NCBI GenBank assembly: GCA_964035545.1
Contig: OZ037772.1
Location: 10,307,318-10,371,317 of the forward strand
Length of the DNA stretch: 64,000 nucleotides
Origin: Bugula neritina
Taxonomy: Eukaryota; Bryozoa; Gymnolaemata; Cheilostomatida; Bugulidae
Direction of reading: 5' to 3'
Part shown: piece after piece, positions 50,636 through 63,042 of the stretch
Layout of the letters: each line of letters opens with the position of its first letter
How positions within the stretch are numbered: position 1 is the stretch's first letter
The notes under the pieces: generated by a model
Seen by the model: the letters and a program-made list of their open reading frames with translations, nothing else
What the model was told of the DNA's origin: nothing
Databases searched by the model: none
Position numbers and translations under genes: made by a program

Positions 50636-53600
50636 TCAGCTCCCCTTGGCTACTTTCTTCAACTGGTGCCACCACTCCAAACTCTTATTGTTGGTATTGA
50701 GAGAATGCTGAAGCTCTCTCCAATGTTCAGCTCCTCTCTTGTCACCGTCTGCACTGATGTACACTCTACCAACCACCTGTCAAGTAATGTCAGTGTGTGT
50801 TTATAGTGTGTGAGCAGGTGTCTAGCAGGTACCATGGATGGAGTTGACAGAACATCTGATGATTATTAGAAACTGAGCAAATAGTGACTAAATTACTGAG
50901 CATTTTTGTTCAAGATATTAATTATGACGAAAATCTTTTTCCCAAGTCTACCAAAATTTTGATGAAGATAAAATTGAAACACTAATTATTTTTAAAGTAT
51001 ATTCTTAGATAAAAGGCAACCGAGCATAGCAATATAACTCAAGTGTTCAAGTGAGTCTAAATGACTTAAACTCAGCCTTAACATAACTCGAGTTTCCAGG
51101 TTATGCTATAGAAATGTTGATATATGAAATAATACCTACAGAAAAGCGGAACTCCTTAATAGAAGCCCTCACCTCATAACTACTGATTTTCACTTTACAC
51201 AAGTCTACAACTATACTCATATCAGCTAAGTTCACATGTTGAGGCAGAGCTAGAACTATCTCTTGGTTGAAGAGTGGATTAGTAGTCACTTTGATGTTAT
51301 CTATAGTACGTTTCTTCTTCAACTTCTTTCCATCTTCTAGCACCGTCACTCTTACCGTTAGGCCTGAAATATTTTTAAAAATTAAGAGTTTGAGTATCTG
51401 ATAATTATAAAATATATCATCTTCCTATAAAATATATCATATATCTCTATCAGAAATTGGTCCCCACCATGCAGGAGTCGCACTACAGACTTCCGGCTTA
51501 CAAGTAAGCACGCTACCATTGCACCACAGGGGCTGTTGATTCAACTCAACAATACGTCCCACCCAGTTTTTTAAAACTCTGCTGGCTCTTCTACTACTGC
51601 CTCACACACCCCCCCCCTCCACCCCCCCTCCCCGGTCTTTCAATCACCTCGGATTACTATAACTACTATGACACTTTACGAGAGATTGAAATAACATGTA
51701 AAATTTTTGCCCCCACTAGGATTCAAACCCAAGGCGAGTCCTTTGGTTTGGAAGCAGGTATGCTACCATTGCACCACATGGGGCTCTCTTTTATTATTTT
51801 TTATATGCAATTCCTTCAAAATTAAACCCTTTTTACACTTGAAAACAATTTCAAAATCTGACTGTTAAGCATGGAACATATTATAAAACTTCAAAATTTT
51901 GATTATGTAATAACTATAAAATATACAACACTCTCTTTTATATGCACTTTAGTCACAATTTTATATTTTTTACATTGACACAAATTTTAAAGCGTGGGTT
52001 ATCTTTGAAGTTGCTTACCCAGTACTGCGATTTCGTCTTCTATGTGTAAATCTTTTGCTTTAGCAAAGAAAAAGGTGAGCGTAAGATTATCTTTAGCCTT
52101 TGTGCTCTTCACGGAAAACAGTAGCTCTCCGACATAATTCTAAAGGATAATTTGTAAAACATATATAATAATATTATAAATATATAAATAAATAGAGTCG
52201 TGTACACATATACACTTTGAAGCTCGCAGCATTTATTATATATTTACATTTCTTTTGCATACATTATAAACGCATTTCATATAGCTACATAGAATCGTAT
52301 TAATTTATGATGAATGCAATACACACAGGTGCATTACAAATATATAATGTAAATATTATATCAAATGTTATATTTATAATTATATGTAGTTTTATTTTAT
52401 TTAGAATACTGTATTCACTGTGTACTGTGAATTTTAAATAGTGAAACATATTCACCTCTTCATGGTCATGTGACTCAGGTAGACATCTGTCAATGTGTTT
52501 CTCTACGTATAATGACTCATCATGTGGTAGACTATTTAAACGTAGTTGGACAACTCCAACTTTCTCCGTCTTCACAAACTGATCGTAGTCATACAGGTGA
52601 CATAACAAATGTTTCCCTGAGAGATCATCTAATTGAAAACAGAACACCAGAGTATTGTTGTGATTCTAGCAATAAAAAACAGGGTTTCCTAAGCAAAAAA
52701 AAGAAACATGGAGACAAAAAGTAGGTTAATGAGTACATATAATTACTGCGGTGTTAGGATTACTGTAGTCCTTATAATGCAATGATTAGCATGCTAGCTT
52801 GCGAGCCAGAGATCTTTAGTTCAATTTCTAGAGGAGGCAAATATTTTACAAGCAATTTTAGTTTTTTAGTATAGTGTAGTAGTAATTGAGGAGGAGAGGC
52901 TTAGGGGCCAGGAAAGCCTAAACACTGGAGGAGTGAGAGAGGCTACAGCTAAGTTCTGAGGAACCAAGTGAGATCTAGTATTGAAATTACCCAGAAGCCC
53001 CGGTAGTGTGATACTACGCTAGCTTGCAACCCGGAAGTCTTGGATTCAGCTACCAGAGTAGGAAATGATATTACATTACCTTCTGTCTCAAAGAGGAAGC
53101 TCTCTTCGAACACAGGATGTTGTTCCTCGTCTGCATGTCTCGTCTGTCGTACAGGGGACTCAGAGCCGCTGACCAGAATAGTGAAGTATGGACTCTTTAG
53201 TTGAACGTGACAGTTGGGAAAACCTGAACCACACAGCAAAATCAGATAGTGTAATGAGTTACGGTTATACATTCATGAGGTTATTTAAACTACATTAAGC
53301 TGGGGGGTTGGATTCTGTGGAAAGTCAGGACTGTCTCCCAACTAGCTTCAAGCTATCAAACATACCCTTTTGCTTCATTTTATTTATGTGCTCCTTTTTT
53401 CATTAAATTAAGACTTTTTCTGTATTAACTGTTAGAAGCACTAAACTGACAACAACCTATCAGCCAATTATAGATTTACAAGACTTGGTCTAACCCACCA
53501 AATTCTATGATTTTTTAATTCAATGAATTTCAGAAATGTTTGCATAATTGAAAATGAGTTCAAAAATTCAGTAAACTTATGCAACATCTATCTAGAAGTT

Positions 53601-56600
53601 GTGGAATTACAGATAAGGCCTTTGTCATAAGTTCCCTACATAAATCATGCATTTAAGACATGCAGCTAGAACGTAGTCTTGGAACTATTATACTGGGGTT
53701 AGTGCGTGTGTATTTACTGGTTGCATCGTATACTTGTTCAAATTGAATTTTTTACAACAAAGGGTCACGATATAAACACACTTTATATAAAACTAATTTA
53801 CATTCTATAATTTATATTGTTAGAGTAGCTGGTTAATAAAACGATTATCAAGTAAACTAATTATGTTATTATAAGATAGAACTATAAGTCTACCTGTAAG
53901 ATCTGCCTTGTGAATTGTAACTTTGAGTAGGTTTGTGTCTTTTGACAAGAGTACAGTTAAATACAGAATTCCTATTGGCTCGTTGATATCTACACTGGCT
54001 TCCTCTTTAATCGGAGGGGCTCGTTCCTTCAACAAATGAATAATTTGTAAAGATGAAGTCTAAAGTTGCGTTTATACCTCTGCTGAAAAAAGTACCGAGT
54101 TTAGGTTAATAACGCTTTTCCGGGTACCCCTTTATAGTCAAACTTAAACTCGTTGAAATCATATTGATGCGGTTGCTCACTTTCTGAAATTGAAATTTGA
54201 CTCGCATAATAGCTATTTGATGCCCTTTGTAAATGTCGTGAATTAGTGAAGCGGAAAGCATAAAAGCGATAATTGAGAAAGCGTAGGCTATATAATTATA
54301 ACCGTATAAGTACGTTGTCTAATCGCCAAAGTAATAACTAAATAACGATGTTTACAAGGAGTTATTACTCCTACTCCAAAATTGGCCGATTAAGTTATCA
54401 CAGTACAAAAATTTCAACGGGTGGCTTTTACAATGCAATGCAACTCGGAGAAATTTCAACCCGGCCAAATTGAAATTTTGACCGAAAATCGTGAAGGTAT
54501 AAACGCAACTTAAGAATATTATTATGCATAAATTTATTTTTCAACTTTTAGGCAAATTTTACTTTTAGTTGACTAATGTGTACATATAGTTACCATAAAT
54601 TTAAATAAACATTGTTAAATAAATTTTTTAATTTTATTACAGAAAAATTATATAATCTATAATTAATTCTAATAAATAAAATTAAATCAAATGAATATAA
54701 ATTAATAAATTTCCTTATTTCATCTAAAAAAAATTTAAATTTTCTATTGGTATTCATATTTAAAATTGAATTGAATGAAAATTATTAATTAAATCTCTTT
54801 GACTTACAGGGATTTTATATAAAGCAGGATCAAGCCCGGTCATGTCAATAGAGTCCTGCATGCTGGTGCGTCTTCTAGCGAGTCTCGCTATAGCAGACGC
54901 GCTGTGACTCTCATCACTAGAGGTTATTGGGAGAGTAAACGACTCCTCATTTGCAGGGTTCAACGGAGTAGAGAATGGAGCAGATCTTGTACCAGCTAAT
55001 TTATTGTGTGACATCTCTGCAACATAAAACGTAAAATTTTATTTTTAGTTGAATAAAATGTATAGCTAAAATAAATTTAGATAAACATTATTAAATAGAA
55101 TTTTTTCTCTTATTTTAGAAAAATGATATAACTTTTTATTGATATTAATAAACAAAATTAATAAATTTAATAAGTATATAAATTAATAAGTTTCGTTATT
55201 TCAGTTAAAAAATTTTTTTTTTAATTTACGTTCACTTGACATTGCACATTTTATGTTCAATTTTATATTAGGCAACTATAAGTTATTCGATCTGATTTTA
55301 GGTAAAAATGACACCATTAAGAATGGCACAGGTAATAAGGGCACAAATGGAAAAGTAGAAAAAATGGCACACTGATGTTAAATTTTCCCAAACCACAAAC
55401 TCAACCCCCATTTCTAAAGCCCAAACCCTCATCCTAAACATTCAACTCAACCCCAAACCCTAATATTGAAAATGTGCCAATTTTACCTGTGCCAATTTTA
55501 TCTGTGCCACTTTTATCAGAGCCATTTTTACCAGACACCAATTTATCTATATTTAAATAAATAACATCATATATATATATATATATAGTTCAATTCATGG
55601 ACATTTTCTAAACTGTTGTGCATGCTTTAAACAACATTTCACTACAAAATGTATACTATATCATAATTTGATACTATATATTTAATTTAAAAAATTGGAG
55701 GAGCTATATATACAGCGCAGTGGTACACAATCTAAAAGCTGGTATAGAACTGAACAACAAAATAAACAATGTCAATGTAATTAAGTTCTCTGCTTATATT
55801 GTGTCAGTGTGAGAATCACATCAAAGATTAAAATAAATATTTAACTTTTATATTGTTAACAGATTATATTGGCTTTTTAATGTATTATTTGATGAAATGT
55901 TATGATAAAGTTGTACTAACTGATTTGATGTAAGGGTGAAGAAACTAATATAGCTCTGTAGAAATTTAATTTTCAAATAAACTATATTGAAAACATTACC
56001 TTTTTTGTCTGAGATGACACTCGTGACAGCTTGCTAGGTTATAGTAACACATGGGTTAATAAAACTAGAGGAAGATTAAAAGAATGTTGCAAAAATTCGA
56101 ATGTTGTATAATCTATTTGTAATAGTGTAGTGACTATTTTGGAAATTTAGATAATATAGAGCTGAGGTATAGGTGATTATTGAAATATAATTTTTAGAAA
56201 GAAAGAAGAAAAAATGGGAAGGGAATAGGGGAGTTGAGCAGTAGAAAAATTAATTTATGCTTAGACATGATAACTTTTGCCTAAATGCAAGTACATTAAC
56301 CCAATGAGAAAAAAATTGGCAGGTAAAGCATAAAAGCTACTGAAGCAATTTTCTTGTATATATAAATAGGCCAGCTTACTCAAAAAAACAACTGAGTCAG
56401 TTTACTTCATTTAGTACACATGCACCAGCAAATTATGACCTAAGATTAAAGTTTGCTCAAAATCCATTGAAATTTACTACACATGGTATTTTTATGTGCT
56501 GGCTTTAACTACGCATAACAGAAAAGGCTGGGAGGGGATTCCCCAACATTGAAGCACAAGTCATTGTCATATGCACTTAATATTCTATATGTGCGACCGT

Positions 56601-59600
56601 TACGAAAAACCGTAACGGTCCGTAACCAAAACTAGCTGAATAATTAGGGAAAAACATGGGAAATGAAGCAAAATTAAAAAGAACTTTGATCATTTAGGTG
56701 TATTTAATGGTGTTTTACTAGTTTTGGCCAAAAAACCATGTTCATTACCAGCTAAATTGTGAAAAATAGTCAAAAACTGAAGATATCCAGTGTGTACTAA
56801 ATTAAGTAAAATGACCCAACTACAATTTCTGCATTTGTGTTTGAGCAACTAATTGATGCGTTTCAAATTATTAGTAAATGAAACTGCTAGAAAATAACTC
56901 ATTTTGGTATAATTAAAAATCAGGGCAAATAAACAGTCAAACTAATAGTAATAAAAATTAATTAGCAAGCTTGTTTCCATAGCAACAAATTATTTGGATA
57001 AATCACAAAAGAGTTTGATTGTACTCGCTGTGAGCCAGATTTACCAGAAGCTTCCGGAAGGGGTCTTATGACAGGAACACTACTGGCCCTGCGAAAGCCT
57101 GTATTACAATAAACTGAATGGTAATAATATTGTGCAATATATTAATATTAGAATGTATAGACTTATTCACAGTTGAGGTATGAGGTTAGCTAGCTATAAT
57201 AATTACAGATATATATTTGATACATAATGATGTAATGAGTCACTAATTCAAATAACTTTAGCTAAGCTAAAAAAGGCGGTCTGTTATAAATGACCTTCAA
57301 CTATGACCTTCAACTATACACTTGAGCCACGTTTCCTGCATAAGGTGATTGGCCTATTTAAAAAGATTTACTCTATAAGTGGTTAGAAGGAAGCATGCAG
57401 CCGTGGTCTAGGGGTTAGAGCGTTTGCATAGTAAACGCGAACGTGGTGGGTTCGAACCCAGACAAAGGACATTGGTGATGTTAGGAAAAGAACTCAGTCA
57501 TAATTGCTCTTGTGTCCCATCTGAACAAGTCCTTAGTCTGATATAACAAAAACCCTTGCTATCAGGGGTTTCTCACAGGGATGGTAACTTTCAACTTTCG
57601 TGAGTTTTTGACTAGTTTCTGACAAGTGTTTGTATAGAACAAGAACAGAAACACGATTACTGTTGAAATAACCATGTCTCGATGCTTTGATGATAGAGCT
57701 TTCATTTGATGCATGAAGATAGTGTAATAATATCTTTCATTAATTCATTATTTAAATTAATTATCAAATAAAATTATGCTCTCCATAAATTAATTAACAT
57801 AAATTGATTATTTAGATAATCTATTAAATTATTGATAGATATGTGTATAAGTAATTATCTGTCAATGTGCATAGCTTTGCTTCAACTTGATATAAAGCCT
57901 CAAAAAGTTTAATGATGACAAGAGTACAGGGTATATTGATAACTGACCATTTATTTAGATTTGTGATTTTTGTGAAGTGTTACACAACTATAGCATTTTG
58001 ACTAAAAAATGGAGCCTTCCACACCATTGCATGTTTTGACCAACTTTCAAAATCCCTCGACTGAAATAGATTAAATATTTGATTAATTATATTAAATGCT
58101 TTTGATAAATTCTAAATAAAATTAAAGGAAGCTGCCTTTTAAAATGTTGCATATAAACAAAACAATGACTGAAGTTACTATCTGCTGTTTAAAATTCTGC
58201 ATGAGAGAGTTTGTTGCAAAAGTTTGGTAATCTTATATACAACACAATACTAGGCAGGAGTGTAGGGAGGGGAAGGAGTTATAACTGATAGATCCAAACC
58301 TGCATCAACAGCCAGTTGAATTCGCCTGTTTAATTCTGTTAAGAATTACACTACATGATTATATCTAATGATTTGAACTAGTGTTGTACATATATAGTGA
58401 CAATTCAACGTGTAAATGACATGAGTCAGTTTACTTCATTTAGTACACACCAGCAACTTATGACCTAACATTAAAGTTTGCTCAAAATCAATTGAAATTT
58501 ACTATACATGCTATTTTTATGTGCTGGTTTTAACTACACATAACAGAAAAGGTTGGAAGGGGATTCCCCAACATCAAAGCACAGGTCATTGTCATATGCA
58601 CTTGATATTCTATATGTGCAGACCGTTACGGAAAAACCGTAACGGTCCGTAACCAAAACAAGCTGAATAAACAGGGAAAAACATGGGAAATGAAGCAAAA
58701 TTAAAAAGAACTTTGATTATTTAGGTGTATTTATTGGTTTTTTACTAGTTTTGGCCAAAATACCATGTTCATTACCAGCTAAATTGTGAAAAACAGCCAA
58801 AAACTGATGATATCCAGTGTGTACTAAATTAAGTAAAATGACCCACATACAATAAAAATTATAGAGTAATTTAGATAAATTCTAAAGTAGATGTATAATG
58901 ACTTTTCATGTTGTTAACTCAAAAGCCCATTAAATCATATTTTACATGATCGAAAGTATAAAATAAAAAAATTTGTCTAATTTATACCAAGTTGGCCATT
59001 GGGATTATAGTTCAAGAGAATTGTGTCAAGTTTCTTAAGCTAGAAAACCTTTACGCAGATAAATATTCCATTTCTATTCACAAACTATTATATTATATAA
59101 TAATTTTATTTACTCCTAATACAAATCAACTTAGTTTTTATGTTCAATTTACTTTATAAGTTCAGTTAATAAACTATGCTTAGGCTATAAAAAGTGTCTA
59201 TATAGTTATCGTAACAGTTTTGCACAGTAATAAGGTTTTGTTACTATCTCAACTTTTACTGTTTTACATAACAGCATATATAGTTCTCATTTAGACCTAG
59301 CGATTGAAAGGAATTCCTATAGCCTATAAAGTTTTCAACTTGTATTTATAACTTCAGCCTTAGAGCTACAAAAATTTATAAAAAAATTTTTATTTAGAAT
59401 TTAAAATTTCCTAATTCCTTTCATTAATGCCTCCTAATGTGATTGCTAATAATTTAAAATCAATAAGTTGTACTAACCGGCATTGCCTTTCCCATACACG
59501 ACTGGAGCACTGAATCTTCTACTTCCACTCATTAGCCCCAAATCTGACTTCTGTGTCTTTAATATGGGTTTTATCTGTCTAGACTCTTCAGCCCCCATTT

Positions 59601-59627
59601 TACAATGCTGTGTTTTTGGATCTGATG
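50636..59627 (-). CDS. Synaptotagmin-like protein with tandem C2 domains (5' end incomplete)
   Basis: Nine minus-strand exons join with consistent phases: 59478-59627, 57045-57098, 54808-55016, 53894-54026, 53080-53223, 52456-52628, 52019-52139, 51140-51363 and 50636-50776. From the ATG at 59598 (MGAEESRQIKPILK) this gives 439 aa. The N-terminal third is polar and Ser/Arg-rich (RRASSVPV, ARLARRRTSMQDS). C2A spans about residues 135-275 (GILYLTVLL, then KHLLCHLYDYDQF) and C2B follows (GELLFSVK, DGKKLKKKRTIDN, HPVF- and NPLFNQ-type motifs), ending HWRELQHSL and LEWWHQLKKVAKG as in synaptotagmin C2B. Synaptotagmins act in membrane traffic. The calcium-binding Asp residues of loop 1 are missing in both C2 domains, so calcium-independent action is likely. 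No membrane segment is in the traced part. The first exon has an acceptor-like TTGTAG and stays open upstream of the ATG, so more 5' exons may exist. AATAAA at 50448-50453. Confidence 0.82.
51464..51536 (-). repeat. tRNA-like relic in synaptotagmin intron
   Basis: The minus strand reads GCCCCTGTGGTGCAATGGTA, a good 5' half for a tRNA, but the T arm has decayed (GTGCGACTCC). Intron between the C2B exons. Confidence 0.45.
51608..51635. repeat. C-rich tract in synaptotagmin intron
   Basis: Runs of 9, 7 and 4 C separated by single or double bases, between two tRNA-like relics. Confidence 0.8.
51711..51787 (-). repeat. tRNA-Gly(UCC)-like relic in synaptotagmin intron
   Basis: The minus strand has GTGGTGCAATGGTAGCAT, CTGCTTCCAAA around a possible UCC anticodon, and GGGTTTGAATCC as T arm. 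The anticodon stem is mispaired on its 3' side, so a working tRNA is unlikely. Confidence 0.5.
52769..52845 (+). repeat. tRNA-like relic, plus strand
   Basis: Holds AATGCAATGATTAGCATGC and TAGTTCAATTTCTAG in tRNA-like spacing. Both internal promoter boxes are degenerate. Confidence 0.4.
52990..53063 (+). repeat. tRNA-like relic, plus strand, second
   Basis: GCCCCGGTAGTGTGATACTA followed by CTAGCTTGCAACCCGGAAG and a decayed T arm (GGATTCAGCTACC). It lies 17 nt from the exon ending at 53080. Confidence 0.4.
54064..54510. mobile_element. PIF/Harbinger-like MITE, 447 bp, TAA target duplication
   Basis: The left end AGTTGCGTTTATACC is the exact inverted repeat of the right end GGTATAAACGCAACT, and TAA flanks both sides (54061-54063, 54511-54513). 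A 3-bp TAA duplication with short inverted ends fits PIF/Harbinger. The interior is richer in GC than the surrounding intron and has no reading frame of note. Confidence 0.78.
55301..55532. mobile_element. Short inverted-ended element with repeated GGCACA motifs
   Basis: GGTAAAAATG at the left edge is inverted at the right edge (CATTTTTACC). GGCACAGGTAA-like motifs recur in from the left and inverted in from the right (three times). The centre is C-rich (CCCAAACCCTCATCC). No clear target duplication. In an intron of the synaptotagmin-like gene. Confidence 0.5.
55540..56390. other. Intron DNA without recognised content
   Basis: Very AT-rich, no repeat shared with the rest of the window and no exon-like patch. 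Part of the intron between the exons at 54808-55016 and 57045-57098. Confidence 0.5.
56394..56817. mobile_element. MITE of the same family, 424 bp, target duplication AACT
   Basis: The right half matches the right arm of 33900-34320 (central CGTAACGG palindrome through ATGACCC). The left half is different except for the first ~27 bp (GAGTCAGTTTACTTCATTTA). AACT flanks both ends (56390-56393, 56818-56821). It lies in an intron of the synaptotagmin-like gene. Confidence 0.85.
57045..57098 (-). other. 54-nt symmetric exon of the synaptotagmin-like gene
   Basis: An AG-flanked start (ATTGTAATACAG) and a GTAAAT donor enclose exactly 54 nt coding FRRASSVPVIRPLPEAS. Both ends are phase 1 and match the neighbouring exons (GCC-G before, AG-ATG after). 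The base composition is clearly richer in GC than the surrounding intron. Because its length is a multiple of three and its ends are in the same phase, it could be skipped without changing frame. The RRAS stretch fits a basophilic kinase site; that is inference. Confidence 0.6.
57397..57612 (+). repeat. tRNA-derived SINE, copy 3
   Basis: A box TGGTCTAGGGG, B box GGTTCGAACCC, then the shared body ending GGGGTTTCTCACAGGGATGG. In an intron of the synaptotagmin-like gene, opposite to its transcription. Confidence 0.8.
58423..58844. mobile_element. MITE of the same family, 422 bp, target duplication ACAT
   Basis: Very close to the copy at 56394-56817 in both halves, with ACAT on each side (58419-58422, 58845-58848). 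It has the same central palindrome at 58621-58654. It lies in the intron between the first two traced exons of the synaptotagmin-like gene. Confidence 0.85.
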
Positions 59628-59629
59628 CT

Positions 59630-62600
59630 ACAATTAAGGAATACAGCATTTATATGTGAACTGCATACACTATACATGTCAAGTTCTTTAAATTTCCTTT
59701 TGGTTTGTTTATTCTATATAACGAGTATTTAGCTTGTATATATAAAAAGCTCCATCTTACTACAAACTGGTATTAAAACATTTTCACTCTTCAAAAAAAT
59801 TACATGGAACATTATATAAACATTTCCTATAATTGTTGTAAAAATAGCACATATTATGTTTGCATTTTTAGTATGCCCTGTTTGCATGACAAATTTGATT
59901 AGTGTAAAAATTAGCATGTTAACAAACTTCATTAAGCATATACAAAACAAACTTCTCCTTGTATATAATAACAGCAAATATACAATATTTATCTTGCCAA
60001 GAAAATATATGCTATATATACAAGAAATTTTGTAAGAAAATGCATAAATTTTATCATAACAAATATTTTTAACAAATAAAACCGTTTCTATAATTGTTAC
60101 TAATCTTTATTTCTATATACCTCTCATGTTTTCCTATAGCCATGATTAGCTTTAAAAATTCAAATTATAATACAGTCATTAAGGCTATAAACACTATTTA
60201 TATCTTTAAGTTATTATCATACTGAAAATGATAAATTACTAATATACTAACATTTATCCTTACATAAATACAAATTATATTACTGTATGTATACCACTAT
60301 ATATTACTATAATACTGAAACTTTTAGTATAGTGTTTATATTATATAGATACTACAACCGCTAACATGCATGAGTATTAATATACTAAAAGTATGTTTTA
60401 TAATCACGACAAATATTGAAATCAAAATTACAAACACTGTAACACTAATACCGATAGAAAATTACTACTTAGTAATTTTTTATTGGTATTAGAGTTATAA
60501 TACTTAGTAAGTACTAACACTATATGATATTACTATCAATTAAACTAATATCACCAGTACTATAGTAACAATTTGTGAATACTCACATTGACTTTATATT
60601 CAAAAGAAAAACTACTACAATCAAACTTTCTATACCTATCCTTCACAGTCGCTAGTGACTGCTTGAATGAAGCCGAATGAGTTGTTATTGTTTACATTCT
60701 GTGTGACTACATACACTGTACAAACAAATAGGTGATAAGAGAAGGTTCTTGTATTCATAATGAATGTGTTTTATGTAGAGCTCCTGTGATTTGCAGTATA
60801 AGATAAATATAATATTATACCACTTGCAACACTTTGAAACAATGCTATACTGAGTATGTGCTAGCTCTTTAAAGATTAGAAGCTATGAATATATTGCAAA
60901 ATGGATTGCCAGTAATTACTATGTATTAGGAGTGTATGATTTTACTTATCTATACTTCAACATGTATTTACTCGTTTTTACATAAAAATTGTCCTTGGGT
61001 TAAGTAATAAATCAAAGATTGAGTTTGTTTACTAAATCGTTAGTTACTGCCTATTGGCTACAAGAAAAGCTTACAGAGATACACAGTGCATTTATAAGAA
61101 AACTCCTATTGTTTTCTGTTTTTGAAGTTGTCTTCGAAATTAATAGACAACAAAAGGTGCTATAAAACAAATTGACAGGGAAAGGTAACTATGTCTGCTA
61201 ATAGTCAATGTGTACCCTCTATTTAAATAAAATATATAAAACAGGCACTTACAATTTAGATTTGCATGCAAATTATTATATAAGCAGTTATAACAATTAG
61301 TTTAGGAAAATATTATCATAATTTTCTGACACAATTGAGGAAATCATGTTGATACATGATTATAAATATTATATCAAATATCATAAAAATAGGATCATAA
61401 ATTATAGTAGAATCTAATGCATTATACATAAGGCTCATTCAAACACAAGTGGTAAGATGGAATAACTAATGTTGCTTATTGTGTGTGTGCGCGCGCGTGT
61501 GTTAGTTGAATTTTGCTCACTCTGTTATCTAACTGTTTTCAAACAGAAACCTTCAAGTTGCTTCATATATTGAATAATTTGAAGAAAGTTTTATTAATAG
61601 CTTCAACAAATCAATATTTGTAATTTTATTTAGCTCAAAGTTACAAATGAAATCAATAAATAATTAAGACATTGATTGAAAACTCTCCCATAATAATGCT
61701 AATATCTAAAAGCTAATGAGTCTAATATGTAAAAGCTTGTCTGAGTTTGAGATTTAACAGTAATTGGAAAACTAAAGATTTTAGATTTATGCAGTTATAC
61801 AAATATCATCATGTGTTTAAAGTAACACTGCACTTGAGATCTCTGCTACACAAAACAAGCGAGGAAGACCTTTAGCAAAATATGCATGTTCCAGGTGCTT
61901 TTAGACACTTGTAAAATATCAATATTTTGTTAGCAATAATAATCAGCAGGTTATTTAGTATAATATCAATCTTTCTAAGTAACGATAGTCAAAGTTCTTA
62001 TAGCTATCTATATTAAAAGTTCAAGTATATTGTATAATTTGTTTTATTCATACTATATATTGCCTGCAAAAATGAATATTACGATTCTACCATTTATAGT
62101 GAGCATAAATTTATGAAACTAAAAATTGAAAAAGTAGAATCACTGAATGGCAATCGGCCAATCAGATCACGGCTTTTCAAAATAATTGTCAGGCATTTTG
62201 ATCACATAGAATTTGCACAAACTAGCTCGATCTTTGACCATAATATATAGCTTAGAGAAGGCTGCTCAAACCAGACTATACATAACAATTATTTGATTAT
62301 GTCTGCTAATTTATAGACTGAGGTCAACCATAGGTAACATGACACTTTATTAGTTAATGCAAGTTCTTTCTCAGGCTGATTATGTAACATGCATTGTAGG
62401 TAATATATTATTGGAAGATCAATCACCTATATAATAAGTACTGCACGACTGTATTATATATTACCTATTATGAAATGATAAATTATATAAAGATGACAGT
62501 TAGTTGGTTGAGTCAGCTAAAGGTCACGACATGCACTTATTTGTTGAGATGCCGCCAGTTCTCAAAAATTCCATGTATATCATTTGTAATACATCGCAAG

Positions 62601-63040
62601 TCATTATATATAATACTAATATAATACAATATATTATTATTACAGGCTCTACTCATCAAAATGCAGTCTGTTATGTGTAACACATCGTTACTAAAATAGT
62701 GTATAGTATATAATGCATATTCAAGCATTAATATTTATAATAAATTTAAATTACCTGTAGATAACATATAGTAATATAAGTTAAACATTATATAGCTTTA
62801 TATGCGGATAGTGACAAAGTATTATCATTTTACTGTATATATTTTTATGGGCATGGCAAAAAGGTAATATCATATGACTCTTATATGAATGTAGCTTAAA
62901 ATGATAGTATTATGTCTACTGTATATGCCATTATTATAGTACATTATAATTCTATGCATGTAATAATGTAGTAGTGTTATATGACTGCATATAATCCTTA
63001 TATGTATATATAGTATAGTAATATTATATGACTGTTATAC
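59630..63040. other. AT-rich DNA 5' of the traced synaptotagmin exons
   Basis: No supported gene. A patch at about 60640-60770 has higher GC; on the minus strand it opens with ATGAATACAAGAACC and runs 40 codons to a TAG next to a GT, so it may be an untranslated first exon or promoter of the gene on the left. Nothing else stands out apart from the GT/GC tract at 61481. Confidence 0.35.
61481..61504. repeat. (GT)n(GC)n alternating purine-pyrimidine tract
   Basis: GTGTGTGTGCGCGCGCGTGT stands out in AT-rich DNA. Such tracts can form Z-DNA; function here is unknown. Confidence 0.85.
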
Positions 63041-63042
63041 AG

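Noticed and set aside
51711-51787. A functional tRNA-Gly gene
   Set aside because: The internal boxes are recognisable but the anticodon stem does not pair, so it is listed only as a relic.
55440-55475. Telomere-like CCCTAA/CCCAAA sequence
   Set aside because: Only single, irregular units in a C-rich patch; no tandem telomeric array.
59729-59977. 82-codon Cys/Phe-rich minus-strand frame upstream of the synaptotagmin exons
   Set aside because: It looked like a possible membrane anchor exon, but it lacks a convincing hydrophobic helix, has background AT content and no fitting splice phase to the exon at 59478-59627.
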